64,000 bases of DNA from Phycisphaerales bacterium UBA7800 (GCA_002480565.1 DLCK01000013.1:79585-143584), one strand, 5' to 3'; positions 7,865 through 15,916 are shown, counted from the stretch's first letter. Numbers and translations: made by a program. The notes: generated from the sequence alone by a model not told the origin.

Positions 7865-9413
7865 CAGTGCTCCGTTGGTTTTCAGGTGACAGTGTGCTTA
7901 TGCCAGCAGCGTGGTAAGTCAATGCAATGGTCTCGTCCTTGCCGTCATATTCGATGCGTTCAATCAGCAGGTGAACCAACTTGGCTTTGTCTGCTGGTGA
8001 CATCGTCTCCCAAACCGGATGGAAGGATTCGATGGCACCCGTCAATTCATCTGGATTGAGCATGCGGTGGCGAATGGCGACGATCTGAGCATTGATCTCC
8101 TGGATAATTTCCTGCTGTTCATGAATTCGGCTCTGCAATTGATCCAATTGCCGCGTGGCCCGCTCGTCGTAACCGGCCCGTGCGGACAATTCACCAATCT
8201 GGCCGCTTAGCTGCTTGATCGTTTTCTCGACATCGGTGCGTTGTTTTTCGTGCTTGGTGATTTCATCCTGAAGATGGGCCTGCGTGGTGCAGAGCGCATC
8301 GTGCAGGATGTCCTGATCCTGGCCGAGATTTTTGATCTGCTCGACGACAAAATCCTCCAGCTGCTTGGCGGGTAAGGATGGGGCGGGGCACTCATCCCAG
8401 CCTTTTTTCTGAGCCTTGATGCAGACGTAGTACCGATACCGTTTGCTACCGCGTGTGGCAAAGTGATGGCTCATGGCACATCCACATGCCTTGCACCGCA
8501 CCAGCCCTTTGAGCAAAGCGCCATGCTTGTTGCGGCTGTGTTTGCCCCCGGAATTCCGATTGCGTCGTAACAGCCCCTGGACACGGGCAAACAGGTCCTC
8601 GTCGATGATCGCTTCATGCTCGCCATCATGGATTTCGCTTTTGTATGTGATTTTTCCAAGGTAAACCACGTTGGTGAGTACTTTCTGCAAGGCGGATTTG
8701 TCATATTCCGCACCACCACGCATCGTGCCTTTCAAGGTTTCGTACTGCTTGGTCTTCCAGCCTCGCTTCTTGATGGCGCGAAGCGTGGGCAGCATTGAGC
8801 CGTTCTTCAGGTACATCTGATAGATGGAGCGGACCCTTTTAGCCTCCTCATCGTTTACCAGGATTCGCGTGCCACGTTTGTCGCGGACGCGGTCATAACC
8901 CAAAATCGGTGGGCCACCGGTCCATTTACCCTTGCGACGGGCCGCCGCAATCTTGTCCCGCGTGCGTTCGGAGATGATCTCACGTTCAAACTGGGCAAAA
9001 CTCAACAGAATGTTCAACGTCAATCGGCCCATGCTGCTGGTCGTGTTGAACTGCTGCGTGACGCTGACAACCGACACTTTCTGAGCATCGAGCGACTCCA
9101 TAATCTTGGCAAAGTCCATCAGGCTACGGCTGAGACGGTCGATTTTGTACACGATGATGCAATCAATTTTGCCTTCAGCGATATCATTCATCAGTCGCTG
9201 AAATGCCGGGCGATCTGTGTTGCCGCCAGAGAAACCCGCATCGTCATACCGCTCATCAAGGCATATCCAGCCCTCATGCTTCTGGCTACGGATGTAGGCT
9301 TCGCCGGAATCGCGTTGGGCATCGAGTGAATTGAAATCGAGATCGAGATTCTCATCCGTACTCTTGCGGGTGTAGATCGCACAGCGCACCGGATCGGGCT
9401 TATCCTGGCTCAT
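7842..9413 (-). CDS. large serine recombinase
   Basis: A 523-residue serine site-specific recombinase. The resolvase N-terminal domain holds the catalytic serine in IYTRKSTDE (S18), with YKIDRLSRSLMDF at about 90-102 and FAQFEREIISERTRD at about 139-153. A recombinase domain follows. A zinc ribbon at about 305-345 has CKACGC and later cysteines C331 and C342. A long coiled coil at about 375-450 completes the large serine integrase architecture. It would integrate and excise the island. The gene starts at an ATGA overlap with DUF2924 and ends over the small HTH gene, giving a three-gene operon. Confidence 0.93.
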   Translation of the reverse strand: MSQDKPDPVRCAIYTRKSTDENLDLDFNSLDAQRDSGEAYIRSQKHEGWICLDERYDDAGFSGGNTDRPAFQRLMNDIAEGKIDCIIVYKIDRLSRSLMDFAKIMESLDAQKVSVVSVTQQFNTTSSMGRLTLNILLSFAQFEREIISERTRDKIAAARRKGKWTGGPPILGYDRVRDKRGTRILVNDEEAKRVRSIYQMYLKNGSMLPTLRAIKKRGWKTKQYETLKGTMRGGAEYDKSALQKVLTNVVYLGKITYKSEIHDGEHEAIIDEDLFARVQGLLRRNRNSGGKHSRNKHGALLKGLVRCKACGCAMSHHFATRGSKRYRYYVCIKAQKKGWDECPAPSLPAKQLEDFVVEQIKNLGQDQDILHDALCTTQAHLQDEITKHEKQRTDVEKTIKQLSGQIGELSARAGYDERATRQLDQLQSRIHEQQEIIQEINAQIVAIRHRMLNPDELTGAIESFHPVWETMSPADKAKLVHLLIERIEYDGKDETIALTYHAAGISTLSPENQRSTDVQHCFA

Positions 9414-9925
9414 TCAGATTCCTCGCTTGTCGCTATGTCGAAAAACTTGTACCCATTCCAATGCCCACCTGTGATTGCGTGGGCTACCGCAGACAGGCTC
9501 TTGTACCGCCTGCCATCGTAGGCAAACCCGTTATCAAGGACATCGACGACATATTGGTGGCCCTTGTAAACCCGTATGAGTTGGCCACCTGGCATCGGCA
9601 ACCTTGCATCATGCGTTCTCTTGCCATATTTGCGTGCGGGTTGCTGGACATCGGCAGGTCGATCCAGCAAGGCCATTGCCATGTCCTTGGGTGGGATCAC
9701 CCGCAAATCCTGATCGCGTGCCAGTTGCTTGGCACGGCGTTGGGCTCGTTCTGACAGGCCACCTTCAGCCAGGGCCTGGATACGCCATGCACACCGTCGG
9801 ATCAGCCACTGCCTGTTGCAACTGCGAGACAGTTCGCCGTACAGATCCGCATACCGCTTCCGCAGTTGCCTGGGCGGCATGTGCTTCAAGGCCAACAGTT
9901 CGTTTTCAATGGGGGTTGGTTTCAA
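9410..9925 (-). CDS. DUF2924 protein, recombinase partner
   Basis: A 171-residue protein that starts at a TTG (9925) with AAGGA about 10 bases upstream. The N-terminal half carries the DUF2924 pattern (RQLRKRYADLYGE, NRQWLIRRCAWRIQALAEGGLSE). The C-terminal half has a beta-rich GQLIRVYKGHQYVVDVLDNG segment similar to the RAMA-like DNA-binding modules seen in the family. DUF2924 genes are regularly found directly upstream of serine recombinases; the biochemical role is not established. ATGA overlap with the recombinase gene shows tight coupling. Confidence 0.85.
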   Translation of the reverse strand: MKPTPIENELLALKHMPPRQLRKRYADLYGELSRSCNRQWLIRRCAWRIQALAEGGLSERAQRRAKQLARDQDLRVIPPKDMAMALLDRPADVQQPARKYGKRTHDARLPMPGGQLIRVYKGHQYVVDVLDNGFAYDGRRYKSLSAVAHAITGGHWNGYKFFDIATSEESE

Positions 9926-9981
9926 TGCTCAAACGTCCTTTCTCACGTTGTTAACCGCTTGGTTGTGGACACACTGAGCCA

Positions 9982-10191
9982 TTAACTGGCCGTGAGATCA
10001 AGGCCGCTTTGGACATTGGAGCAGATTTTTTGAGAGGTGGTTGTTGGGCCAGATGCCGGTGGCGATTCCGGCGTAGACATGGGGATATCGATGCCCTCAT
10101 GCATTCTGGCAAGTTGACCTGCAAGCAGGTTGATGATCTGGCGACGACGCTGCTGAGCCGTCAGTACAGGCGTGGACTTCCGTGGCCGCAT
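9982..10191 (-). CDS. small basic protein heading the recombinase operon
   Basis: A 69-residue reading frame with an ATG at 10191 and a GGAGG 9 bases upstream. The N-terminal half is highly basic (MRPRKSTPVLTAQQRRRQI) followed by an amphipathic stretch, INLLAGQLARM; the tail is low-complexity S/T/P. It lies 56 bp upstream of the DUF2924 gene on the same strand. Tiny proteins of this kind are often seen in front of DUF2924-recombinase pairs. Function unknown; the good ribosome binding site and position support a real gene. Confidence 0.55.
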   Translation of the reverse strand: MRPRKSTPVLTAQQRRRQIINLLAGQLARMHEGIDIPMSTPESPPASGPTTTSQKICSNVQSGLDLTAS

Positions 10192-10234
10192 GGACAATTA
10201 CCTCCGACATGCTGATTCGTGATTCGTGCAATCA

Positions 10235-10270
10235 CTACATCTGCAGTTGGAGCGTTTTTGTTGCGCGGAG
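10235..10270. repeat. direct-repeat copy B
   Basis: This is the partner of 4312-4345: 16 identical bases, then the matching GC and TGTTGCGC with mismatches between. It lies upstream of the small basic protein gene that heads the recombinase operon. No intact sigma-like gene surrounds it. It could be a footprint of a rearrangement that joined the recombinase operon to the recombination module. Confidence 0.45.
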
Positions 10271-10340
10271 CATTTGAATTGTTTGTGTGTACATCCTCGG
10301 AAAGAAATGATATTTTACTTCATCAGTAGAATGTATTGAG

Positions 10341-10384
10341 TTCGTAGCATCACATTGGGTTTGATAATCATTCCGGGGACGTTG
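10341..10384. repeat. cassette-flank direct repeat, copy 1
   Basis: This segment shares TCGTAGCATCACATT and TTCCGGGG, in the same order and spacing, with 10819-10862. It stands about 65 bp before the first plus-strand gene of the island. Between it and the gene is an imperfect inverted segment, CCGCTC...GAGCGG, followed by GTTAGGC (10433-10439), which matches the GTTRRRY core of integron attC sites. Confidence 0.55.
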
Positions 10385-10447
10385 GCATTCACCGCTCGCC
10401 AAGATTCCGCGGCTGGGCAACTGAGCGGAAACGTTAGGCATAAGCAC

Positions 10448-10783
10448 ATGAAGCGTCGGAAGACCATTATCCTCGTCACCGTTGGCTTGACTGTTGCCTT
10501 AGGCGTCGTGTTTCGTATCTTCTGCGGCATTTTCGTGATTCAGCCAATTGGAGCTGTTCCCGATGGTGCCACTATCATCTACTGGCGTAGCGGCTTGAAT
10601 TTGCCATTCGTTGCTTCCGCAGACGGTATCCTAGAAGACTCTGATGCCGGTGTATCTTTACTTGGTCGCGGTATTGTCCTTGCCAAGCTTGCGGAACCAA
10701 TTCGCGAAAGAGAAATTACACGCTTCGTATACTCAGAGTGGCTGTATCTTTGGTCGACTGGGGGAAAGTCTTATGAGCATTGA
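10448..10783 (+). CDS. small membrane-anchored protein, cassette-like
   Basis: A 111-residue protein taken from the ATG at 10448; longer in-frame starts would cover the repeat and have no clear ribosome binding site. The N-terminus is MKRRK followed by a hydrophobic helix (TIILVTVGLTVALGVVF), so it is a membrane anchor or uncleaved signal. The rest is a short extracytoplasmic domain with no recognised family. The ORF is boxed by GTTAGGC 8 bases upstream of its start and GCCTAAC one base after its stop, a layout typical of integron gene cassettes. It runs opposite to its neighbours upstream. Confidence 0.6.
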   Translation: MKRRKTIILVTVGLTVALGVVFRIFCGIFVIQPIGAVPDGATIIYWRSGLNLPFVASADGILEDSDAGVSLLGRGIVLAKLAEPIREREITRFVYSEWLYLWSTGGKSYEH

Positions 10784-10818
10784 TGCCTAACCTCTCCACT
10801 TGCCAGACGCGACTAGAG

Positions 10819-10862
10819 CTCGTAGCATCACATTCGTCTTGTAAAATACTTCCGGGGTCTTG
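10819..10862. repeat. cassette-flank direct repeat, copy 2
   Basis: Second copy of the TCGTAGCATCACATT ... TTCCGGGG element, placed between the small membrane protein gene and the 281-aa gene. The 15-bp and 8-bp blocks are identical to copy 1, with diverged bases between. The spacing suggests the small membrane protein gene was carried as a unit with one repeat per gene. Confidence 0.55.
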
Positions 10863-10890
10863 TCCTTAGCGGGTCTATCGGAGATACGTG

Positions 10891-11736
10891 ATGACACAGT
10901 TCTTTACGGGTGACCCAACGCCACTACTAAAAGACCTTGGCGTTGACATCTCGCAGCCAGGCTTTTACGACGATCCTCGGTTCGTTGCACAAGAACAGTC
11001 AAATCCCGCATTTTTGGACTGCTATGCGTCTTTCGTTCGTCGGGTTGATCGAACTGCCGTATATGACCAAGAAGCGAGAGCCCGAATTCGAGCCGTCTGC
11101 GATTTCCTCTACAACCAGTTGGCGACCGATGGTAGATTGGGTGCCTGTGTCGATATATCCATGGGCGTCTCGCGCTTTCTGGAGCTCCTTGGTGTGTGGA
11201 ACTACTGCGCCCAAGGTGGGATGACCATCGAGTTCCACGACTCAGTGGGATTATCAACCATCTATCTAGCACCGGTCGGCGGGACGCAGGACAAGGCTAC
11301 TGGTCATGCATGGGTCGTTGCGCCACCATTTGAGATTGTGGACATATCCATAGGATTGCAGCCTTACAAGCGCGAGGTCGGCAATCTTCTACCGCATTAC
11401 ATACTGGCAGATTCAGTGCGCAAGACATCTGGGACCGTCAATGATTGGCTCGATCCTGATGACTACATGCACTTTGTACGTCGCTTCGGACGGAAACCAA
11501 CAATGACTGATCTACAGAAGCTTGTGGGATCGGATGTGATCGACAGGTCCGTGCACTACGGCGTCCACTACGTGGATCATACCTCGTGCAAGATCAAATA
11601 CCTGACTTGCGGTGTGAGTGCACCAAATGCGCCTTTTGAACGGATGGCGTGTCTGCAACTCAATGGCAGCAACACCACCGAATTGTGGGCCCACTTTCTT
11701 GAACAGTACCCAGAGTATAGGGCAGATCAGTCCTGA
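10891..11736 (+). CDS. unrecognised protein with possible Cys-His-Asp triad
   Basis: A 281-residue soluble protein; the ATG at 10891 has GGAG about 8 bases upstream. No known family is recognised with certainty. The middle, however, shows GACVDISMGVSRFLELLG, then GHAWVVAPP, then FEIVDISIG: a cysteine at a helix start, a histidine and an aspartate on following strands, the order seen in transglutaminase/papain-like folds. The C-terminus is alpha-helical and polar. If the triad is real the protein could be a thiol hydrolase or peptidase, perhaps an effector or modification enzyme carried by the island; this is inference. Confidence 0.6.
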   Translation: MTQFFTGDPTPLLKDLGVDISQPGFYDDPRFVAQEQSNPAFLDCYASFVRRVDRTAVYDQEARARIRAVCDFLYNQLATDGRLGACVDISMGVSRFLELLGVWNYCAQGGMTIEFHDSVGLSTIYLAPVGGTQDKATGHAWVVAPPFEIVDISIGLQPYKREVGNLLPHYILADSVRKTSGTVNDWLDPDDYMHFVRRFGRKPTMTDLQKLVGSDVIDRSVHYGVHYVDHTSCKIKYLTCGVSAPNAPFERMACLQLNGSNTTELWAHFLEQYPEYRADQS

Positions 11737-11819
11737 AAAGACGTGACCAGTCAAGGCTTGTGGCAACGCAAACAGTAACCTGTTGCCTACGCCGTCGCAT
11801 TTCCCACTCGTCGGGAATA

Positions 11820-13070
11820 TTAGGCGCGGGACAGACTCTCAAGCAGCCAAGACGCCCGCTTGTTGATGATGTCGGCCACGCGCTGGGCCATTGCCACATC
11901 GGTCGGCGCACTAAGAACGGTTTCATTCCGCAGTCCGTCGTGCGTCTTGCCGCAGAGAAGCTCGATGCGCTCACGCAGCATGGGCCAGCCCACGCTGGCT
12001 TCTTTGGCCATCTTCTGCCAGTGCTCGGGCGTGATTCTTTCGATGGATTCGCTCTTACCGATCTTCATGGCCGGGGTCTTGGACAGTTCCGGCCAGGCCA
12101 GCGTACAGACCAGATCGTACAAGGGCGCGAGTCGTCGGTTGCCCTTGTGATAAAGGATCGAGTAATTCTTGCCGTGGGCGTCGGCATTCCCGATCAGCAC
12201 GTTGAAAATCAGGCCGTCCAGGAAGTCCCGGATGTCCAGTGCCGCGATGGTGGACCAGTCGCGGAGCAGGCCAATGCAGTCGCGCAGCAGCGGTCCACCT
12301 TCCTGCTGGTACTTCCGCTCCGGGGGAAAACCCAGGGCCTGGCAGAAATCCTCCTGATGAACGCGCGTGACCGAGCCATCCTCGTCGATGGTGCGATCAT
12401 ATCGTTGGACGACGATGCACGGTTTGTCTCCAGCCAAGCGGACGGACACCGAAGGAACGTTTAGGCCGATCGTTTTGGCCAGCGTCATGCAGAGGACTTC
12501 GACGGCCACCAGTCCGGGGAAATGATCGGGTTCCGGCTTGATGATGTGCGTGCTGGGCGTGTTGCCCAGTGGCAGCGCGACAACGGCATCCAGAATCAGC
12601 ACCGGCAGCTTCGACTGCGCCCCGGCCAGAGAAAGCCGCAGCCCTTCGTGGCCCGCCAGCAGCGGGTGGCGGGGCAGTTCCGCGACGATCTCTTCCAGTT
12701 CCTTCTCGCTTAATTCACGCACGCGCCGCTCGCCCACGGTCGGAGGCGGCGAGTCTTCCGGTAACAGGCTGACCGCCCCGGCGCATTCGCCGCCAATGCG
12801 TTCGAGCATGGCGAAATCGTTGCGTTCGCTGATGCCCAGGATGGCGGCGATCTGTTGCCTGGGTCCCTCATCAGGGAGAATGCCCGCGAAGAACGGACGG
12901 GCATGTTTTCCCCGAAATGATTCGCTTTGCAGCGGCAGCGACCGCGAAAGAGGCATGGCGTTCGGTCTGCCCAGCCATTGCTGAGCGTAACGGAACTCAA
13001 GAAGCCCGCTGTCATCCTGGTCGAGTGTTCCGACCTGCTCGCCATTGAGATGGACCGTCAGCCGTTTCAT
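11820..13070 (-). CDS. hipA: HipA-type serine/threonine kinase toxin
   Basis: A 416-residue HipA. The N-terminal subdomain (MKRLTVHLNGEQVGTL) precedes the kinase core: SLAGAQSK at about 147-154 (P-loop-like), the ATP lysine in IIKPEPDHFPG (K178), the catalytic NADAHGKN at about 295-302 and the metal-binding YDLV at about 318. HipA kinases phosphorylate targets such as glutamyl-tRNA synthetase and induce growth arrest; the target here is unknown. Its start overlaps the antitoxin stop as ATGA. The pair probably stabilises the island or adds an abortive-infection response. Confidence 0.93.
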   Translation of the reverse strand: MKRLTVHLNGEQVGTLDQDDSGLLEFRYAQQWLGRPNAMPLSRSLPLQSESFRGKHARPFFAGILPDEGPRQQIAAILGISERNDFAMLERIGGECAGAVSLLPEDSPPPTVGERRVRELSEKELEEIVAELPRHPLLAGHEGLRLSLAGAQSKLPVLILDAVVALPLGNTPSTHIIKPEPDHFPGLVAVEVLCMTLAKTIGLNVPSVSVRLAGDKPCIVVQRYDRTIDEDGSVTRVHQEDFCQALGFPPERKYQQEGGPLLRDCIGLLRDWSTIAALDIRDFLDGLIFNVLIGNADAHGKNYSILYHKGNRRLAPLYDLVCTLAWPELSKTPAMKIGKSESIERITPEHWQKMAKEASVGWPMLRERIELLCGKTHDGLRNETVLSAPTDVAMAQRVADIINKRASWLLESLSRA

Positions 13071-13306
13071 GGCATCATGCTCTCCGTTGCATTGCCGCCC
13101 ATCGTCGTCAGCTCGATGGCCAGTCCCAGCGATTGGAGGACCTGCAGTGTCTTACCTATTTGACAGGTAGGCTTGCCTTTCTCCAAGTCGACGATGAACC
13201 GCAGCCCCGTACCACAGGTCATGGCCAATTCTTTCTGGGTGATCTTCAACTGCTTTCGCCGCGTTCGGATCACCGCTCCGAGTTGTGTTGTCGTTTGGGT
13301 CTTCAT
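13067..13306 (-). CDS. hipB: HipB-type XRE antitoxin
   Basis: A 79-residue XRE-family protein, started at the ATG at 13306 (MKTQTTTQLG) because upstream sequence holds the operators. The HTH is at about 21-45 (KITQKELAMTCGTGLRFIVDLEKG). A short C-terminus follows (LGLAIELTTMGG). HipB binds palindromic operators as a dimer and neutralises HipA. Three CCGATCGG-centred palindromes lie directly upstream, the expected autoregulation sites. The last codons overlap hipA. Confidence 0.93.
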   Translation of the reverse strand: MKTQTTTQLGAVIRTRRKQLKITQKELAMTCGTGLRFIVDLEKGKPTCQIGKTLQVLQSLGLAIELTTMGGNATESMMP

Positions 13307-13312
13307 GGTGTT

Positions 13313-13420
13313 CCCGATCGGTAATATATCGGCCACTGACCGGTCAATCAATAGAAATTTTACCGATCGGTAAAACATTTCCCAAAACGGCCAGTTTGGG
13401 TTGGAATATTCCCGATCGGT
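13313..13420. promoter_or_regulatory. hipBA operator array, three sites 49 bp apart
   Basis: Three copies of CCGATCGG stand at 13314-13321, 13363-13370 and 13412-13419, centres exactly 49 bp apart. The middle one is an 18-bp perfect palindrome, TTTTACCGATCGGTAAAA (13358-13375); the outer two keep CCCGATCGGT. They lie just upstream of the antitoxin gene and are the natural HipB binding sites. The regular spacing, nearly five helical turns, suggests cooperative binding of several dimers on one DNA face. Confidence 0.75.
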
Positions 13421-13559
13421 GTATTTTACAACCGAATGGGGGCTTAACCACAAGCGGGTACGTTGTTCACGTCACCTTCTCACTGGCGACTTGAGCCGCC
13501 AGGTTCTACATGCGTAACGATCCGCAGGCTCCAACACCATTGCGTGTTCGGTACGGCAA

Positions 13560-13721
13560 TCACCTTGCAAAATCCTGGCAGGTTTGAAATTGAGCGTCAC
13601 AGGATGAGAAATCCGTCAGTGTCTCGACGGACTGGCGAGTGTAGATGGCGTAGCGGATGGGCTTGGGCTTGGGTGGTCCGTAAAGCGCTCGCTCAAGAAT
13701 TGGGTTGCGTGGTTGAGTCAT
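13560..13721 (-). pseudogene. N-terminal fragment of a second serine recombinase
   Basis: A 53-codon frame reads MTQPRNPILERALYGPPKPK and then IRYAIYTRQSVETLTDFSSC before stopping at 13560. The YTRQS block with its serine is the start of the resolvase domain of a planctomycete-type serine recombinase, different in sequence from the intact one at 7842-9413. Nothing downstream continues the domain, so this is a truncated remnant. It marks a past integration or deletion between the hip operators and the defence-like pair. Confidence 0.65.
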
Positions 13722-13761
13722 CGTCCCGGTATATGCTCATCACATTGGCAACAAGGTTACC

Positions 13762-14445
13762 TCACGGCGAGACATTGGATAGTTGTTCCAATGTAGTCAA
13801 CCATTCATTGAAATGCCGGCACTTTTCTCGAAGCGTTTGCAGGCCGATTTTTCCTGCTACAGCCACACCAGCCGTCACCTTGTCATATTCAGGTATTTCG
13901 TTGAGGATTCGCTTGGAGGGGGCAGTCATGGGGTCGTCATTAATCAACTCGGGATTTTGGTTGACCACCATGGCAATCAGGTTGTTGATCGGGCGGTCAT
14001 GCTCCAGATATTCCCAATCGAGTTGTTGTGGGTCTGCCAGAATCAACGCTTCAAACTCATGCAACTGGATATAAGGAATGAATCGCCTACTGGCGAGATC
14101 GCTGGCCATGGATTCTTCAAGAATCCGAATGCATTCATACTTGTCGGTTTGTTTTTTGGCTTGCGTGTATCCAGGAAAATCATTAGGCAAAGCATAGAGA
14201 TCAAACATAGTGGAGAATCGGCACTCGGCATGCTTATCTTCCTTGAGCCAATTCTGAATATCCTTCTTGGCTTTTTGGTAGCTCAACAAACCACCACGAT
14301 ATTCCTTGGCGGCTCGATTGTCTTTACTGGTCAAAACACGGCGAGCATCAACCAGAACATCATAACGGGCTAAGTGCGGGGTGAGTACATTTTTCACGAA
14401 AGCCTGTTCTGCGTGACCTTCAGCGGTGATGTGCAGGCGGATCAT
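13762..14445 (-). CDS. DUF4276 protein, AbiLii/TOPRIM-like partner of an ATPase
   Basis: A 227-residue protein starting MIRLHITAEGHAEQAFVKNVL; GGAGGT lies just upstream and the start overlaps the ATPase stop as ATGA. DUF4276 proteins have an N-terminal TOPRIM-like motif with a glutamate in TAEG. Further conserved acidic residues appear in FSTMFDLYALP and QLHEFEALILADPQQL. The family travels with AAA_21 ATPases in AbiL and related anti-phage systems, where it is thought to be the effector nuclease. An anti-phage role here is inferred from family and context. Confidence 0.82.
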   Translation of the reverse strand: MIRLHITAEGHAEQAFVKNVLTPHLARYDVLVDARRVLTSKDNRAAKEYRGGLLSYQKAKKDIQNWLKEDKHAECRFSTMFDLYALPNDFPGYTQAKKQTDKYECIRILEESMASDLASRRFIPYIQLHEFEALILADPQQLDWEYLEHDRPINNLIAMVVNQNPELINDDPMTAPSKRILNEIPEYDKVTAGVAVAGKIGLQTLREKCRHFNEWLTTLEQLSNVSP

Positions 14446-15554
14446 GGCTGACCTCCCAGCACATTTTTCTCCCATAGTTCGGAGAGACTGTAGCGATCAA
14501 GCCAGTCTTTCAACTGTTCTGAATCCATCGTCTTGAAAATGGAACAGTTCTTTTCATCATTCCGCTCGACGACAACAAGATCATCTGCTGAAAACTCATC
14601 CACCAGACGCGTGGACTGGGTGGCCAGCAGCAATTGTGTTTTTTGTGCTGCGGAACGAACGATTCCCGCCAGTTCAGCAATCGCAGCGGGATGGAGCCCC
14701 AACTCCGGTTCATCCAATACGATGAACTTGGGCAACAGATCCGGGGGTTGCAAAAGAAGCGTTACCAAGGCCATGAAACGTAGTGATCCATCGGATATCT
14801 GATCGGGGTCAAAGAGATAGTCGCTGCCGGAAGCATCCTTCCAGTTCAAACGGACATAGTCCTTGTTGCCAGGGATTGGCTCAAGGTCAAAGTCTCCGAA
14901 TTGGGGCATGACCCGCTGGATATGCCGGACAATGCGTTCGTAATATTTTGTGTACTTGTTATGGTCCTTGAGCATTTTCAGGAAGGCTGCCAGATTACCT
15001 GCGTCACTGCGGAGATATTTGGCATCATCGACATAGCCACGATCTTTGATCTTAGCGGTGTCTGACGTGTCATGGAATTGGTACGTGCGGATGCCGGATA
15101 AGAGACTGTATAGCACCTTGCTGGTTTGTCTCTTGTCCATTTTGAGTTCAGACTCTGCTCCTCCGTTTTCCAAAAAATACTGCTGTGGCTTAGGCTCACC
15201 CATTTTGTGATAGGTAATTTTTTCACCACTGATGAATAACCGATCAGGCAGACCGTATGACAGTTTTACCTCGTATGTGTCGTGAGCAGCGTCATCTTCA
15301 AATTTCAGCTCAAAGGAGATGGACTCGGTTTGCTTGGGACCGTAGAACAGCAACCGACTGACACCTTGTTTGCCAACATACTGTTGGAGTGCGCCTGTCG
15401 TCATGAAATTCAGCATCTTGAAGAACGACACCAGATTGCTCTTACCTGAACCATTGGCTCCCAATAGGACCGTCACATCGCGGAGCGGAATGACTTGACC
15501 ATTCTGCCCATCGATGGACTTGTATCCTTTTAAACGTATTTCGCGTAATTTCAT
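14442..15554 (-). CDS. AAA_21 ATPase, AbiLi/PARIS-like sensor
   Basis: A 370-residue SMC/RecF-type ATPase. The ATG at 15554 has GGAG 6 bases upstream, and the sequence begins MKLREIRLKGYKSI. Walker A is GANGSGKS at 32-39; an ABC-like signature, ISDGSLRFMALV, comes before the Walker B segment FIVLDEPELGLHP, then QLLLATQST. Such overcoming-lysogenisation-type ATPases pair with TOPRIM or DUF4276 partners (AbiL, PARIS, OLD/Gabija relatives) and sense phage infection. ATGA coupling to the DUF4276 gene supports a two-component system. It is the right-hand gene of the island. Confidence 0.85.
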   Translation of the reverse strand: MKLREIRLKGYKSIDGQNGQVIPLRDVTVLLGANGSGKSNLVSFFKMLNFMTTGALQQYVGKQGVSRLLFYGPKQTESISFELKFEDDAAHDTYEVKLSYGLPDRLFISGEKITYHKMGEPKPQQYFLENGGAESELKMDKRQTSKVLYSLLSGIRTYQFHDTSDTAKIKDRGYVDDAKYLRSDAGNLAAFLKMLKDHNKYTKYYERIVRHIQRVMPQFGDFDLEPIPGNKDYVRLNWKDASGSDYLFDPDQISDGSLRFMALVTLLLQPPDLLPKFIVLDEPELGLHPAAIAELAGIVRSAAQKTQLLLATQSTRLVDEFSADDLVVVERNDEKNCSIFKTMDSEQLKDWLDRYSLSELWEKNVLGGQP

Positions 15555-15879
15555 GACCATCTCCACACGCCTCAATTTATTCAGTACTTTGTACCTGTAA
15601 AGCCACCCACTTGCCAATCGCCAACGAGAAGACTGCACCTTGGTCTTTTGTTCGATACTCCGCGTTTAACAGCAGGCCACCCCGGGCTGTACGGCCTTGT
15701 TAACCCGTACCGCGTCAGGGCGGTGAGAGTCTGAGAATTGGGCCTAAAATCGCCCCGCCCCTCAAAATCGTGGTTAACAGGATGGAGAATCCAAGCGTGG
15801 CACTGGCCAGCAACACGCTTCCATATCTCTTGTACACAGCGACTTATAGCACGACTTTTTCCAACCACATCACGCGCAT
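15555..15879. other. intergenic, no gene; inverted repeat TGTTAACC
   Basis: This 325-bp stretch between the ATPase gene and the tRNA-Asn terminator contains no supported gene; a 95-codon frame here lacks a start signal and family match. An 8-bp inverted repeat, TGTTAACC (15698-15705) with GGTTAACA (15772-15779), and GC-rich runs are visible. It is the likely zone of the island's right end, but no duplicate of the tRNA 3' end is found in the window. Confidence 0.4.
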
Positions 15880-15913
15880 AAAAAAAGCTCGCGTCATTTC
15901 GACACGAGCTTTG
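15880..15913 (-). terminator. Rho-independent terminator after tRNA-Asn
   Basis: On the minus strand AAAGCTCG...CGAGCTTT forms the stem, extended inward by GTC/GAC around a GAAAT loop, and is followed by a run of T. It starts 3 bases beyond the tRNA-Asn 3' end and would end its transcript. Confidence 0.8.
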
Positions 15914-15916
15914 AAA

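Noticed and set aside
13463..14074. 203-codon plus-strand open frame
   Set aside because: It is antisense to the recombinase fragment and to the DUF4276 gene, which has a clear family, ribosome binding site and ATGA coupling.
15581..15868. 95-codon minus-strand frame upstream of the ATPase
   Set aside because: No ribosome binding site or family, and it lies in the non-coding stretch between the ATPase and tRNA-Asn.
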